28,708 bases of DNA from CAG-791 sp963629395 (GCA_963629395.1 CAVGIV010000032.1:1-28708), one strand, 5' to 3'; numbered from the stretch's first letter, positions 7,166 to 15,788 are shown. The notes: a model not told the origin generated them from the sequence alone. Made by a program: numbers and translations.

Positions 7166-8533
7166 TTGAATGTAAAAGGCAGATTACTATCAATCCTTGT
7201 CGTTCTTGCCATTGCAGGCGGATTGATTTATGTAGCAGCAAGAGGGGATGAAAACGCCGGCAGCAGCTCGGAATCCCTGTTTTCCAGAAAGCAGACCATC
7301 AACCTGTGGTACACCGATGATGCTGTGACGGATTTTTTAAACAGTGCGTGCGTGGCCTACACCGACAGTCAAAGTCAGTACCGGATCGAGCCGACGCTCA
7401 TAGATGACACGGATTATATGCAGAAGATTTATGATGCATCCGTGGAGGGAGAAGATTATCCGGACCTGTTCCTGGCAGGCAACGATCTACTGGAGCGGCT
7501 GTGGCTGACCGGGCTTGCAGCAGAAATTCAGGATACGGAGCACTTTAGCGACAACCACACATTCTGCGAGTCAGCCATTGATGCGGTGACATACCAGAAT
7601 AAAGTAATTGCATATCCGATGAGCTTTGAGGCGGCTGCATTTCTTTACAATACGGATTATCTGCAGACCATGGCCTCGGCCGCCGGGAAGACGCTCGAGG
7701 ATACCGTTCCGGAAACGATGGTTGATGTCATCACACTGGCCAACAGCTACGATGCGCCGGAAAATGTATCAGCCGTGCTCAAGTGGGATGTCAGCGATAT
7801 TTTTTATAACTATTGCTTTCTTGGCAATTATATGGACATCGGCGGCCAGTACGGGGATGATACGAGCCAGCTGCACGTATACAACCAGCAGCTCATTTCC
7901 TGTCTGCAGGTTTACCAGCAGCTGAATCAGTTCTTTTCCATTGATACGGCCTCGGACGACTATTCGAGTGTGATTCAGGATTTTGCGGCGGGGAAGATTG
8001 TCTTTACGCTGGCAACATCAGACAGTGTGAAGAAGATTGCCCAGTACGAGAAGGACAATGGAACCACGATCAACTACGGCGTGACGAGAATTCCGGATCT
8101 GACGGGGGATCTAAAGTCCAAGACGCTTTCCATCACGAATTGTCTGGTGATCAACGGATATTCCGAGCAGCAGGAGGAGGCCAATGCGTTTGCACAGTAC
8201 CTTCTCTACGAGGGAATGGATACATTTTTTGATCAGACCGGAAAAGCGCCGGCACTGGCCGGATACAGCTACAGCGATGAGCACATGAACGGCTTCTACG
8301 ATGCGTACACCGATTCGGCGCCGATCACCAAGCTTCGGTCGGCTTCCAATTTCTGGATGCTCCTGGAGAATACCTTCTCCAAGGTCTGGGACGGAGAGGA
8401 TCCCAATGAGCAGCTGCGTCAGCTTTGCCAGCAGCTCCTGATTCAAATGACCGGACAGGAAGATGTCAGCGTGGCGAAGATCGCGGATCCGGCGGCTGTG
8501 GATATTCAAAGTCAGCTGACGGGAATGGAATAA
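7166..8533 (+). CDS. Extracellular solute-binding protein, membrane anchored
   Basis: This 455-residue protein has one N-terminal hydrophobic segment (about residues 5-24) and then a type 1 periplasmic-binding-like body with the signatures INLWYTDDAVTDFL, DLFLAGNDLLERL and AYPMSFEAAAFLYN, as in sugar/oligosaccharide-binding proteins of ABC importers. There is no lipobox cysteine after the hydrophobic segment, so it is probably held by an uncleaved anchor. The start is TTG at 7166 with GAGAGG about eight bases before. No permease or ATPase gene is next to it, so its ligand and partner are unknown. It is the last gene of the arg cluster, 29 bases after argD and before a strong terminator. Confidence 0.8.
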   Translation: MNVKGRLLSILVVLAIAGGLIYVAARGDENAGSSSESLFSRKQTINLWYTDDAVTDFLNSACVAYTDSQSQYRIEPTLIDDTDYMQKIYDASVEGEDYPDLFLAGNDLLERLWLTGLAAEIQDTEHFSDNHTFCESAIDAVTYQNKVIAYPMSFEAAAFLYNTDYLQTMASAAGKTLEDTVPETMVDVITLANSYDAPENVSAVLKWDVSDIFYNYCFLGNYMDIGGQYGDDTSQLHVYNQQLISCLQVYQQLNQFFSIDTASDDYSSVIQDFAAGKIVFTLATSDSVKKIAQYEKDNGTTINYGVTRIPDLTGDLKSKTLSITNCLVINGYSEQQEEANAFAQYLLYEGMDTFFDQTGKAPALAGYSYSDEHMNGFYDAYTDSAPITKLRSASNFWMLLENTFSKVWDGEDPNEQLRQLCQQLLIQMTGQEDVSVAKIADPAAVDIQSQLTGME

Positions 8534-8560
8534 TTGCCTGATGGCAATGATATAAAATTT

Positions 8561-8588
8561 CCCCTGCAGAAAATTCTGCAGGGGTTTT
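8561..8588 (+). terminator. Intrinsic terminator of the arg operon
   Basis: A perfect 9-bp stem CCCCTGCAG / CTGCAGGGG with a 6-base loop is followed by TTTT. It lies 28 bases after the solute-binding protein gene. Confidence 0.93.
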
Positions 8589-8591
8589 CTG

Positions 8592-8600
8592 TGTTACAAT
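8592..8600 (+). promoter_or_regulatory. Extended -10 promoter of the comEA cluster
   Basis: TGTTACAAT fits the extended -10 form (TG, one base, TACAAT) and starts four bases after the arg terminator. A -35 box would lie inside the terminator stem and is not recognisable. The same arrangement with TTCTGTGTTAYA occurs at 18534-18547. Confidence 0.5.
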
Positions 8601-8645
8601 GCAATGTACATGACGGGGCCCCTGACGCAGGCAGGGAGGTCATGA

Positions 8646-9413
8646 ATGGGAATACAATTGCATATGAATGCGGTAAGGAGAAGACGCCTTAGAAGGGGAG
8701 CGGTCCTTGTGCTGCTGGTGGTGGCGATGAATACGGGAATGCTGGCATGCGGCAGGGGCGAGGAGCTTACGCTAAACGGCACTGCTGCGGAGGACGCACA
8801 GGGAAGCCAGGAGGAAAATGGTTCGAGTGAGGACCCCGCTGCCACAGCTGCAGCTACAACAACGGACCTAGCAGATGCCGCAGAAACGGAGCAGGAGAAA
8901 GACTCTGCACCGGAAAACGATGTCTGCGAACCGGCGCAGAACGTCGTCGTGTACCTTTGCGGCGCAGTGGAACATACCGGCGTATACGAGCTGCCGGAGG
9001 GGTCACGTGTGGTGGATGCGATCCGCATGGCGGGCGGCCTCACACTGATGGCCGATGAGACCTGTGTCAATCAGGCAAGAGTTCTTACGGACGGCGAACA
9101 GATTTATATCTGGACTGCGGAGGAACGAAGCGCCTATCAAAGAGGAGAAAACGTCGCTTTGCCGGAGACCGCAGTAGAGACGCCGGCCTCTGATACGACC
9201 GGAAGTGCCGGGGGCGGTCTTGTGAATCTCAACACTGCAGGCCAAGAGGAGCTTACGACGCTCCCTGGCATCGGCACTGCCAAGGCGGCAGCCATCATTG
9301 CCTATCGGCAGGAGCACGGCGGATTTACTGCCAGGGAAGAGCTTAAAAACGTATCCGGAATCGGAGATGCGACCTATGAGAAGCTGAAGGACCGGATTGC
9401 ACAGATACCATAG
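8646..9413 (+). CDS. comEA: Competence protein ComEA, SLBB and helix-hairpin-helix DNA receptor
   Basis: ComEA binds incoming double-stranded DNA at the cell surface and hands it to the ComEC channel. After a basic start (RRRRLRR, residues 11-17) comes a hydrophobic segment ending in GMLAC, so Cys35 may be lipidated, although the lipobox is imperfect (Met at -3). A Thr/Ala/Glu-rich linker follows to about residue 95, then a SLBB domain (VVYLCGAVEHTGVYELPEG) and a C-terminal pair of HhH motifs (LVNLNTAGQEELTTLPGIG and SGIGDATYEKL). The length of 255 residues is normal. GGGAGG at 8634-8639 supports the ATG at 8646. Confidence 0.9.
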   Translation: MGIQLHMNAVRRRRLRRGAVLVLLVVAMNTGMLACGRGEELTLNGTAAEDAQGSQEENGSSEDPAATAAATTTDLADAAETEQEKDSAPENDVCEPAQNVVVYLCGAVEHTGVYELPEGSRVVDAIRMAGGLTLMADETCVNQARVLTDGEQIYIWTAEERSAYQRGENVALPETAVETPASDTTGSAGGGLVNLNTAGQEELTTLPGIGTAKAAAIIAYRQEHGGFTAREELKNVSGIGDATYEKLKDRIAQIP

Positions 9414-9437
9414 AGGGTGACTATTAAGGAGAGAATC

Positions 9438-10139
9438 ATGGCAGCAAGAATTCTGGTTGTCGATGATGAAAAGCTGATTGTAAAGGGAATCCTGGTCAGT
9501 TTGGCCCAGGACGGATATGAGACAGATGCAGCCTACGACGGCAATGAGGCACTGGAGAAAATTCGAAACGGCAGCTATGACCTGGTTATACTGGATCTGA
9601 TGCTGCCGGGAATGAGCGGGACGCAGGTGTGCTGCTCTGTCAGGGAATTTTCCAGCGTCCCGATTCTCATGCTTACCGCCAAAAGCGAGGACATGGATAA
9701 GATCCTGGGACTGGAATACGGTGCGGATGATTATATGACCAAGCCGTTTAACATTCTGGAGCTGAAGGCCAGGATCAAGGCAATTCTTCGCAGAACGAAG
9801 GAAGGACGTGCGCCGGTGCAGGCCGGGCGAATCATTGAGAGCGGCGATATCCGGATGGACAGAGATAACCGCCGGGTGGAGGTTGCCGGCAGAGAGATCT
9901 CTTTGACAGGGAAGGAGTTCGAGCTCTTGGAGCTTCTGGCAGCACACCCTGGAAAGGTCTATGCACGGGCAAATCTCCTGCAGCTGGTCTGGGGAAGAGA
10001 TTATCCGGGAGATGAGCGTACTGTGGACGTGCATATCCGGCGCCTTCGGGAGAAGATCGAGCGGACGCCGTCCGAGCCCTGCTATGTGCAGACAAAGTGG
10101 GGTGTTGGCTATTACTATCAGGAGAAGAAAAGCGAGTAA
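9438..10139 (+). CDS. OmpR/PhoB-family response regulator
   Basis: A receiver domain (residues 1-115) with the acidic pair Asp9/Asp10, phosphoacceptor Asp53 in LVILDLMLPG, and Lys102 in YMTKPF is joined to a winged-helix DNA-binding domain ending in RTVDVHIRRLREKIE and VQTKWGVGYYY. It is a 233-residue transcription factor controlled by the kinase encoded next to it. I chose the ATG at 9438 with AAGGAG at 9427-9432; the frame is open from a GTG at 9417, but that start would include the RBS. It lies inside the comEA-comEC stretch. Confidence 0.93.
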   Translation: MAARILVVDDEKLIVKGILVSLAQDGYETDAAYDGNEALEKIRNGSYDLVILDLMLPGMSGTQVCCSVREFSSVPILMLTAKSEDMDKILGLEYGADDYMTKPFNILELKARIKAILRRTKEGRAPVQAGRIIESGDIRMDRDNRRVEVAGREISLTGKEFELLELLAAHPGKVYARANLLQLVWGRDYPGDERTVDVHIRRLREKIERTPSEPCYVQTKWGVGYYYQEKKSE

Positions 10140-11756
10140 ATGGCACAGCACAATGCAGCATTAGAAAGGGCAGGAGCCATTCTGGACAACATCCGCGTTG
10201 CTGCCCGCAAATCGACATTTCTTGGAAGTCTTCGTCTGCGTATTTTTCTTATCATATTTATTCTCGGCGTTGTGCCGTGCGTGATCATGCGCGGCTCGGT
10301 TCTGTCCAATTACGAAACCAGAGTCATCAATCTCAGAATCAGCGAAGTACAGACGCAGCTGCGCATTCTGGCAAACCACCTACTGACATACAATTACCTG
10401 CAGGATTCATCGTCCCAGGTTGTGGATGCGGAGCTGACACAGTTTGCATCCTTTTATGACGGCAGAGTACTGGTTATCAACGGAAACCTTAAGGTCGTGA
10501 AGGATACCTTTGATATGTCAACAGGCAAAACGGTGGTTTCCCAGGACGTAGTTAGGTGCCTTCAAAGCGGGAGCAGGGAGGTGACCACGCGCTATGTCAA
10601 GGAAGACGGATACCTCGAGGTCATCATGCCGGTCAGTGAGACGAAATCCCTGGAAAATCAGGACTATTCCGGCAGCACCTCACAGGAAGAGGAGGTATGG
10701 GGTGTTCTGCTGGTCAGCGTATCCACCGAGTCCATTGCTGCAACACTGGATGTTCTGGCACGGCGCGCCAATCTATTGCTTTTGATTATGGGGGTGGTCG
10801 TATTTTCGCTGGCGGTTCTGGCGGCAGCCTTTCTGGTGCGTCCGCTGGAAAAGCTGACCAGAGCCTTCGGGGATGTACAGGCAGGGTATACTTCCTCGAG
10901 CGTACAGGTAAATGACTACAGTGAGACCCGGAACATTGTAACGGCCTTCAACGATGTCATTGGCCGTATGCGCGCCCTGGACGAATCCAGACAGGAATTT
11001 GTCTCTAATGTGTCGCATGAGCTGAAAACGCCGATGACCAGCATGAAGGTGCTGGCGGATTCGCTTTTGCAGATGGGAGATCAGGCCACACCGGAAATGT
11101 ACCGGGAGTTTCTGGGCGATATCAACGGGGAGCTGGACCGGGAGAACCAGATGATCGCTGAGCTTCTCGTCCTTACAAGGATGGATCAAAGAGAGGTTTC
11201 GATGCGGGCTACGCAGGTGGATATTGCGGCGCTGGCGGAGGCAGTTCTTAAGAGAATTCGTCCGCTTGCAAGGCAGAAGGATGTGGAGCTGGTGCTGGTA
11301 AGTGAGCGGGAAGTCACTGCTGAAGTGGACGAAGCCAAGATGACGCAGATTCTCAGCAATCTGGTGGAAAATGCGGTGAAATACAACCGCACGCACGGCA
11401 AGGTTACGGTAACACTGGATGCAGACAACAAGCAGTTCTGGGTCAAGGTGGAGGATACCGGCATCGGCATTCCGGAAGAGTCCAGAGAACGGGTTTTTGA
11501 GCGGTTTTACCGCGTGGATTCCTCCAGATCCCGGGAAATCGGGGGGACAGGACTGGGCCTTTCGATTGTAAAAAGCGCTGTGCTCCTCCATCGGGGGACC
11601 ATATCGGTGACGTCCGGTGAGAATGAGGGCTCTGTATTTACGGTAACCATCCCGCTGACACATACGGCCGGGCAGCACACAGATACCGCCGGCAGACAAC
11701 CTGCACGCGGCATTGCAAAAGGGATACACAATGAACAGACTGGAAAGCAGACATAA
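10140..11756 (+). CDS. Membrane sensor histidine kinase with HAMP domain
   Basis: The 538-residue kinase has a cytoplasmic N-terminal helix, TM1 (about 33-50), a 160-residue outside sensor region, TM2 (about 211-233), a HAMP linker, a HisKA domain with phospho-acceptor His293 in VSHELKTP, and an HATPase domain with the N box NLVENAVKYN and the G boxes VEDTGIGIP and GGTGLGLSIV. It would phosphorylate the regulator just upstream; its ATG directly follows that gene's stop codon, so translation is probably coupled. Architecture is WalK/PhoR-like, but no PAS domain is obvious. The signal is unknown. Its end overlaps the GerMN gene by 26 bases. Confidence 0.93.
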   Translation: MAQHNAALERAGAILDNIRVAARKSTFLGSLRLRIFLIIFILGVVPCVIMRGSVLSNYETRVINLRISEVQTQLRILANHLLTYNYLQDSSSQVVDAELTQFASFYDGRVLVINGNLKVVKDTFDMSTGKTVVSQDVVRCLQSGSREVTTRYVKEDGYLEVIMPVSETKSLENQDYSGSTSQEEEVWGVLLVSVSTESIAATLDVLARRANLLLLIMGVVVFSLAVLAAAFLVRPLEKLTRAFGDVQAGYTSSSVQVNDYSETRNIVTAFNDVIGRMRALDESRQEFVSNVSHELKTPMTSMKVLADSLLQMGDQATPEMYREFLGDINGELDRENQMIAELLVLTRMDQREVSMRATQVDIAALAEAVLKRIRPLARQKDVELVLVSEREVTAEVDEAKMTQILSNLVENAVKYNRTHGKVTVTLDADNKQFWVKVEDTGIGIPEESRERVFERFYRVDSSRSREIGGTGLGLSIVKSAVLLHRGTISVTSGENEGSVFTVTIPLTHTAGQHTDTAGRQPARGIAKGIHNEQTGKQT

Positions 11757-12735
11757 AGCGCTTCATTCGAATGCGGCCTGCGGATGGCTTTTGAGACTTT
11801 TGCCTGCAGCGGTGCTGGCCGTTTGGACGATGCTTTTCCTGACGGGATGCACTGGGAAGGAGCCGGCTGCCGCAGAGGACGGAAACGGAATAAAGCTGTA
11901 TTACTTAAGCGAAGATCTCTCGTCCTTGCACGCAGCAGACTATCTTCCTTCGGACGGACGGACCATGGATAATATGGGACCGGAGGAAATGGCGACCGAC
12001 ATGCTCTTGCAGCTTTCGGGCACTTCAGCGGACGGCAAGGGAATTCCGCCGGTCCAGAATTTTGCGGCGGAGCGACTGCAGCTGCAGGACGGAGCCCTGA
12101 CGGTGACACTCTCACCGGACTATGAGGAGCTTACGGGGACCAGAGAGATTCTGGTGAGAGCCGCCATGGTCCGCACGCTTTGTCAGATTGCAGACGTTAA
12201 TTCCGTCACATTCCTGTGCGGGGATCATGCACTGCAGGATGCCGACGGGAATCCCCTGGGGGCGGAGCGGGCCGATATGTTCATCTTTAATTCCGACCGG
12301 GAGATCGGGAATTATGAGAAGGTAAGGCTCCATCTGTATTTTGCCGCCAAGAGTGGAGATCAGCTGGTGAATACCTGGCGGAATGTGGTCTACAACAGCA
12401 ATGTCTCCTTAGAGCGTGTGGTGGTGGAGCAGGTGCTGAAGGGGCCGAATTCGGACGTGGTGTTCCCGACGTTGAATCCGTCTGCCAAAATATTATCCGT
12501 CACCACCAGAGACGGCGTATGCTACGTCAACTTCGACCAGGCTTTTCTGACAGAGCCCTATGATGTCACCTCCCAGGTGGCTGTTTATTCTCTTGTCAAT
12601 TCTCTGACGGAGCTTTCCTCCGTGCAGACTGTACAGATCACTATCGACGGCAAAGCTGACCGCAACTTTATGGAGATTAGCCTCTCCTCCGCATTTGAGC
12701 GAAACCTTTCGATGGTCCGTGACCAGGAGGAATAG
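11731..12735 (+). CDS. GerMN-domain lipoprotein
   Basis: The 334-residue protein has a lipoprotein signal ending in LTGC (residues 37-40), so Cys40 should be lipidated and the protein held outside the membrane. Two GerMN-type segments follow: a weaker one with GALTVTLSPDYEELTGTREILVRA and a clear C-terminal one with EQVLKGP, VCYVNFDQAFL and VQTVQITIDG. GerMN domains occur in sporulation GerM and in LpqB. The ATG at 11731 has AAGGGA before it; an in-frame TTG at 11713 lacks an RBS. Overlap with the kinase gene suggests a joint role, as in MtrB-LpqB, where the lipoprotein tunes the kinase. That link is inference. Confidence 0.85.
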   Translation: MNRLESRHKALHSNAACGWLLRLLPAAVLAVWTMLFLTGCTGKEPAAAEDGNGIKLYYLSEDLSSLHAADYLPSDGRTMDNMGPEEMATDMLLQLSGTSADGKGIPPVQNFAAERLQLQDGALTVTLSPDYEELTGTREILVRAAMVRTLCQIADVNSVTFLCGDHALQDADGNPLGAERADMFIFNSDREIGNYEKVRLHLYFAAKSGDQLVNTWRNVVYNSNVSLERVVVEQVLKGPNSDVVFPTLNPSAKILSVTTRDGVCYVNFDQAFLTEPYDVTSQVAVYSLVNSLTELSSVQTVQITIDGKADRNFMEISLSSAFERNLSMVRDQEE

Positions 12736-12768
12736 GAGATCTCCTTCCACTTCTTGGAGAATCCAATC

Positions 12769-15309
12769 ATGCGAAGACCCTTATGCTGGGCAGCACTTCT
12801 TTATGTACTCGTTGCCTGGGTGCTCCTTCGCCTCTCTCCCCTGGAGGCCCAGGAGACATCTTGCTGGGAAAAGAAAACAGTAGTCGCTGCAGGCACTGTC
12901 TCTGCCAAAGAGTACAAGACGGCGGCGGATGGGAGCCTGCGGCTTTTGGTAACACTGAAGCACGTGACGCTGGAGGGGACAGCGGATGACGGCGCTGCAC
13001 CTTTGCAGCATATGCTCCTGTGCCGGCTGGGAGATGGAATGAAGGAAAGCGCCAAGGCACTGGATGCATCGCTTTGGATGGGGGAGACTGTTCTTTTGCA
13101 AGGGACCTTCCGAAGCTTTCACAAGGCCTCCAATGCCGGTGAATTTGACATGGAGCTGTATTATCGAACGCTGGGCTATGGCGGGCAGCTGATGAGTGCA
13201 GAGCCTGTGAAAGAAGCGGCAGATGAAAAAACGGCGATTGAAGAAGTGGAAATTCGAGGACCAGGCGAGGCAGAAACCGGCAGGGGAGCAAATAGAAGGG
13301 AGCCGCCGTCTGCAGCAGAACGCCTATGGCGCATCCGGCGGCGATTTTGCGGCGTGCTGGAAGAGTGCCTTTCGGACAAGACGGCAGGAATTCTCAAGGC
13401 CATGCTCCTGGGAGATTCCTCTACGCTGGATCCGGATATAAAAACGCTGTATCAGGAGAACGGCATCATTCACATACTGGCAATTTCCGGACTCCATATT
13501 TCGATGCTGGGCATGGGACTCTACCATGTGCTACAGAAGGGGATGGGACTGATTTGCGGCGCGCTGGAGCCTCTGATAAAACGCAGGCACCGGCGAAGGC
13601 GACGCGCAGAACGCGTGCTGTGGGTGCTCATTCCGGCGGCTGTATCGGTTCTTATCATGTGGGCCTACGGAGTGGCAACAGGACTGGGGGCCTCCTCCTT
13701 TCGGGCCATTGTCATGTTCAGTATTCACATTATGGGAAATGTTCTGCACAGGACCTATGACCTTCTGACGGCGCTGTCACTGGCCGGCCTTCTGCTCCTG
13801 GCCTGGGAGCCGTTGTATTTGTACAATGCAGGCTTTCTTTTTTCATTCAGTGCGGTGCTGGGCATTGCGCTTCTGGCACCGGTCTTTTATACAAGGACAA
13901 TGAAGCATCTGGCACTGCCGCTTGCGGTCCTTCCTGTCAATCTCTTATTTCAATTCTCGTTTCCGATTTATTCTCTAGCCTTAAATCTTCTGGTTATTCC
14001 TCTCATGAGCGCTGTAATGGCTGGCGGACTGGTCGTCCTTGTGCTGGGAAGCCTCTGGACTCCGGCAGGGACGCTTGCTGGGTACATCCCGGAGTGGATC
14101 CTGACCTTTTATGAGGGGCTGTGCCTCCTTGCGCAGCGTCTTCCGGGACATACGATCAATCTGGGGGCACCGTCAGCACTTGCGGTCATCGTTTACATTG
14201 GGATCCTGGCGCTTCTGGCAGCCTCGCCCTTGTGGGAGAGGCGGGTGACAGAGCGGCTTTGGAACTGCTCATTGATTCGAAAACCGTGTCAAATAGGAGG
14301 CTCGCGAAGCCGTTCTTCAAAGAATCAGGAGCTTCTTACCCCGCCAATGAAGGAAAAACGGCAGCACCGGCAGGGGGAAGCTGTGCGTATCCTTCTGGCG
14401 GCAGCAGGTGTATTGATCCTGTGTATTCGCATTCAGACAGGTCTTTCGCTCCATGTCATCGATGTCGGACAAGGAGACGGCATGCTGCTACAGGCAGAGG
14501 GCGAGAATTTTCTGATCGATGGCGGCAGCACAGACAAAACAAGCGTTGGCACCTACCAGCTTCTGCCACTCCTTCGGTACTATGGCGTGCGGGAGATGTC
14601 CTGTCTGGTGACCCATGAAGATGCGGACCATATCAGCGGACTTCTGGAGATTCTGGAAAAGGAGGAGAGCGGAATCTTTGTCAAACGGCTGTACCTTCCT
14701 GGGACTGCCAAGGAAAGCAAAACCGAGGCGTACCTTGCACTGGAGCACGCGGCGAATGAGCGGGAGATCCCCGTCACCTACCTGTCGGAGGGGGACGTGC
14801 TGCAGAAAGGGAAAATGCGCATGCTTTGTCTTCACCCGGAGGATGAGAGCAGCTATAAGGAGGCCAACGAACGGTCCCTGACCTTGTACCTTTCCTATGG
14901 GTCCTTTCGGTGTCTGTTAAACGGCGATCTGGAGGGAGAAGGGGAAAAGCGGCTCATCACCTATGTCAGAGACAATAGAGAGCATTTTGCAGAGGACGGC
15001 TTCTGGGAAAAGAGCGATGGCTCTCCGGACAAGCCGGAAATTCCGCTGACGATTCTCCACGCGGCACACCACGGCTCCAATGGAGCAACCAGTGCAGAGT
15101 TCCTGTCGGTATTCCGACCGTCTTATGCGTTTGTTTCCTGCGGAGAAGGAAACTCCTATGGGCATCCCGGAAAGGAGGCCATGCAGCGGCTTTATGATGC
15201 CGGCGTGCAGGAGATCTTCGACACGAGATACTGCGGAGAGATTACCTTCCATACGGATGGAAAGCGGTTGGAAGTTTCTACATATAGGAGAACGGAAGAT
15301 CGGACTTGA
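12769..15309 (+). CDS. comEC: DNA uptake channel ComEC/Rec2
   Basis: ComEC carries one DNA strand across the membrane during transformation. The 846-residue protein has an N-terminal hydrophobic segment and an OB-like outer domain (to about residue 150), a polytopic Competence domain with the hallmark ILAISGLHISMLG, and a C-terminal metallo-beta-lactamase domain from about residue 559 (LHVIDVGQGDG, THEDADH at 615-621, HHGS near 767). The metal ligands look intact, so a nuclease role is possible. I start at ATG 12769, placing TTGGAG (12754-12759) as the RBS; that TTG itself is an unlikely start. A perfect AGGAGATCTCCT palindrome lies in the short gap upstream. Confidence 0.93.
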   Translation: MRRPLCWAALLYVLVAWVLLRLSPLEAQETSCWEKKTVVAAGTVSAKEYKTAADGSLRLLVTLKHVTLEGTADDGAAPLQHMLLCRLGDGMKESAKALDASLWMGETVLLQGTFRSFHKASNAGEFDMELYYRTLGYGGQLMSAEPVKEAADEKTAIEEVEIRGPGEAETGRGANRREPPSAAERLWRIRRRFCGVLEECLSDKTAGILKAMLLGDSSTLDPDIKTLYQENGIIHILAISGLHISMLGMGLYHVLQKGMGLICGALEPLIKRRHRRRRRAERVLWVLIPAAVSVLIMWAYGVATGLGASSFRAIVMFSIHIMGNVLHRTYDLLTALSLAGLLLLAWEPLYLYNAGFLFSFSAVLGIALLAPVFYTRTMKHLALPLAVLPVNLLFQFSFPIYSLALNLLVIPLMSAVMAGGLVVLVLGSLWTPAGTLAGYIPEWILTFYEGLCLLAQRLPGHTINLGAPSALAVIVYIGILALLAASPLWERRVTERLWNCSLIRKPCQIGGSRSRSSKNQELLTPPMKEKRQHRQGEAVRILLAAAGVLILCIRIQTGLSLHVIDVGQGDGMLLQAEGENFLIDGGSTDKTSVGTYQLLPLLRYYGVREMSCLVTHEDADHISGLLEILEKEESGIFVKRLYLPGTAKESKTEAYLALEHAANEREIPVTYLSEGDVLQKGKMRMLCLHPEDESSYKEANERSLTLYLSYGSFRCLLNGDLEGEGEKRLITYVRDNREHFAEDGFWEKSDGSPDKPEIPLTILHAAHHGSNGATSAEFLSVFRPSYAFVSCGEGNSYGHPGKEAMQRLYDAGVQEIFDTRYCGEITFHTDGKRLEVSTYRRTEDRT

Positions 15310-15357
15310 CTCTATAGGTTAGTCATAGTAAACTTGCAATAGTTAAACGAGACTAAC
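15306..15357 (+). promoter_or_regulatory. Promoter and DtxR-like operator of the DUF2325 gene
   Basis: TTGACT (15306-15311) and TAAACT (15329-15334), 17 bases apart, form a promoter overlapping the comEC end. Between them lies TATAGGTTAG, very close to the left half of the DtxR/IdeR box (TTAGGTTAG). The right-half form GACTAAC with TTA follows at 15351-15360. GTTAGTC (15318-15324) and GACTAAC (15351-15357) form a perfect 7-bp inverted repeat. Iron or manganese control is inferred from this similarity and from the genes downstream. Confidence 0.5.
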
Positions 15358-15362
15358 TTACA

Positions 15363-15408
15363 CCTGCTGCGTGGTACCAGTTATTTAAAAATCGATGTAC
15401 CAGGCAGG
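15363..15408 (+). other. 5' UTR hairpin before the DUF2325 gene
   Basis: CCTGC (15363-15367) pairs with GCAGG (15404-15408) and TGGTAC (15372-15377) with GTACCA (15397-15402), around an A/T-rich loop. It lies between the promoter and the RBS. It has no terminator tail; a role in mRNA stability or regulation is possible. Confidence 0.45.
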
Positions 15409-15430
15409 ACTGTGATAAAGAGGAGAGCAT

Positions 15431-15718
15431 ATGAGCGTCGTAATCATTGGCGGCAACGAATGTATGGAGCGTAGATATAAGGAGGTCTGCAGACGTCACG
15501 GATGTGATGCCAAGGTGTTCTGTAAGTTCAAGGGCGGTATGAAGGACCGCATCGGATCACCGGATCTTATGATCCTGTTCACGCACACGGTCTCACATAA
15601 AATGGTACAGTACGCATTGAATGAGACGGCCGGCAACACCACAGTCATCCGTTCGCACACCAGTTCCATTTCATCTCTGGATCAGATTCTGGAGGAGCAT
15701 GCCGGACAGGCCTGCTGA
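15431..15718 (+). CDS. DUF2325-family protein
   Basis: A 95-residue soluble protein made only of a DUF2325 domain: it starts with MSVVIIGGNECMERRY, has a central SPDLMILFTHTVSHKMVQYA, and ends in IRSHTSSISSLDQIL. The start resembles a small Rossmann-like strand-loop (GGNE). The biochemical role of the family is not established. Cys11, Cys20, Cys27 and the C-terminal Cys95 could bind metal, which is speculation. GAGGAG precedes the ATG. It is read from its own promoter with DtxR-like half-sites and ends at its own terminator, just upstream of a metal-ATPase operon, which suggests a part in iron handling. Confidence 0.85.
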   Translation: MSVVIIGGNECMERRYKEVCRRHGCDAKVFCKFKGGMKDRIGSPDLMILFTHTVSHKMVQYALNETAGNTTVIRSHTSSISSLDQILEEHAGQAC

Positions 15719-15752
15719 TGCGTCATGGACTCTGTAACAGTTTAGCGAATAG

Positions 15753-15788
15753 CCGGAGCAAACAAGGGTTTGCTCCGGTCAATTTTTA
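15753..15788 (+). terminator. Intrinsic terminator after the DUF2325 gene
   Basis: A perfect 10-bp stem CCGGAGCAAA / TTTGCTCCGG with a 6-base loop is followed by TCAATTTTT. Confidence 0.92.

Noticed and set aside
15371..15380. GTGGTACCAG looked like the T-box core
   Set aside because: The rest of a T-box (specifier loop, AG box, full AGGGTGGTACCGCG, terminator) is missing and the downstream gene is not an amino acid gene; it is one arm of a simple hairpin.
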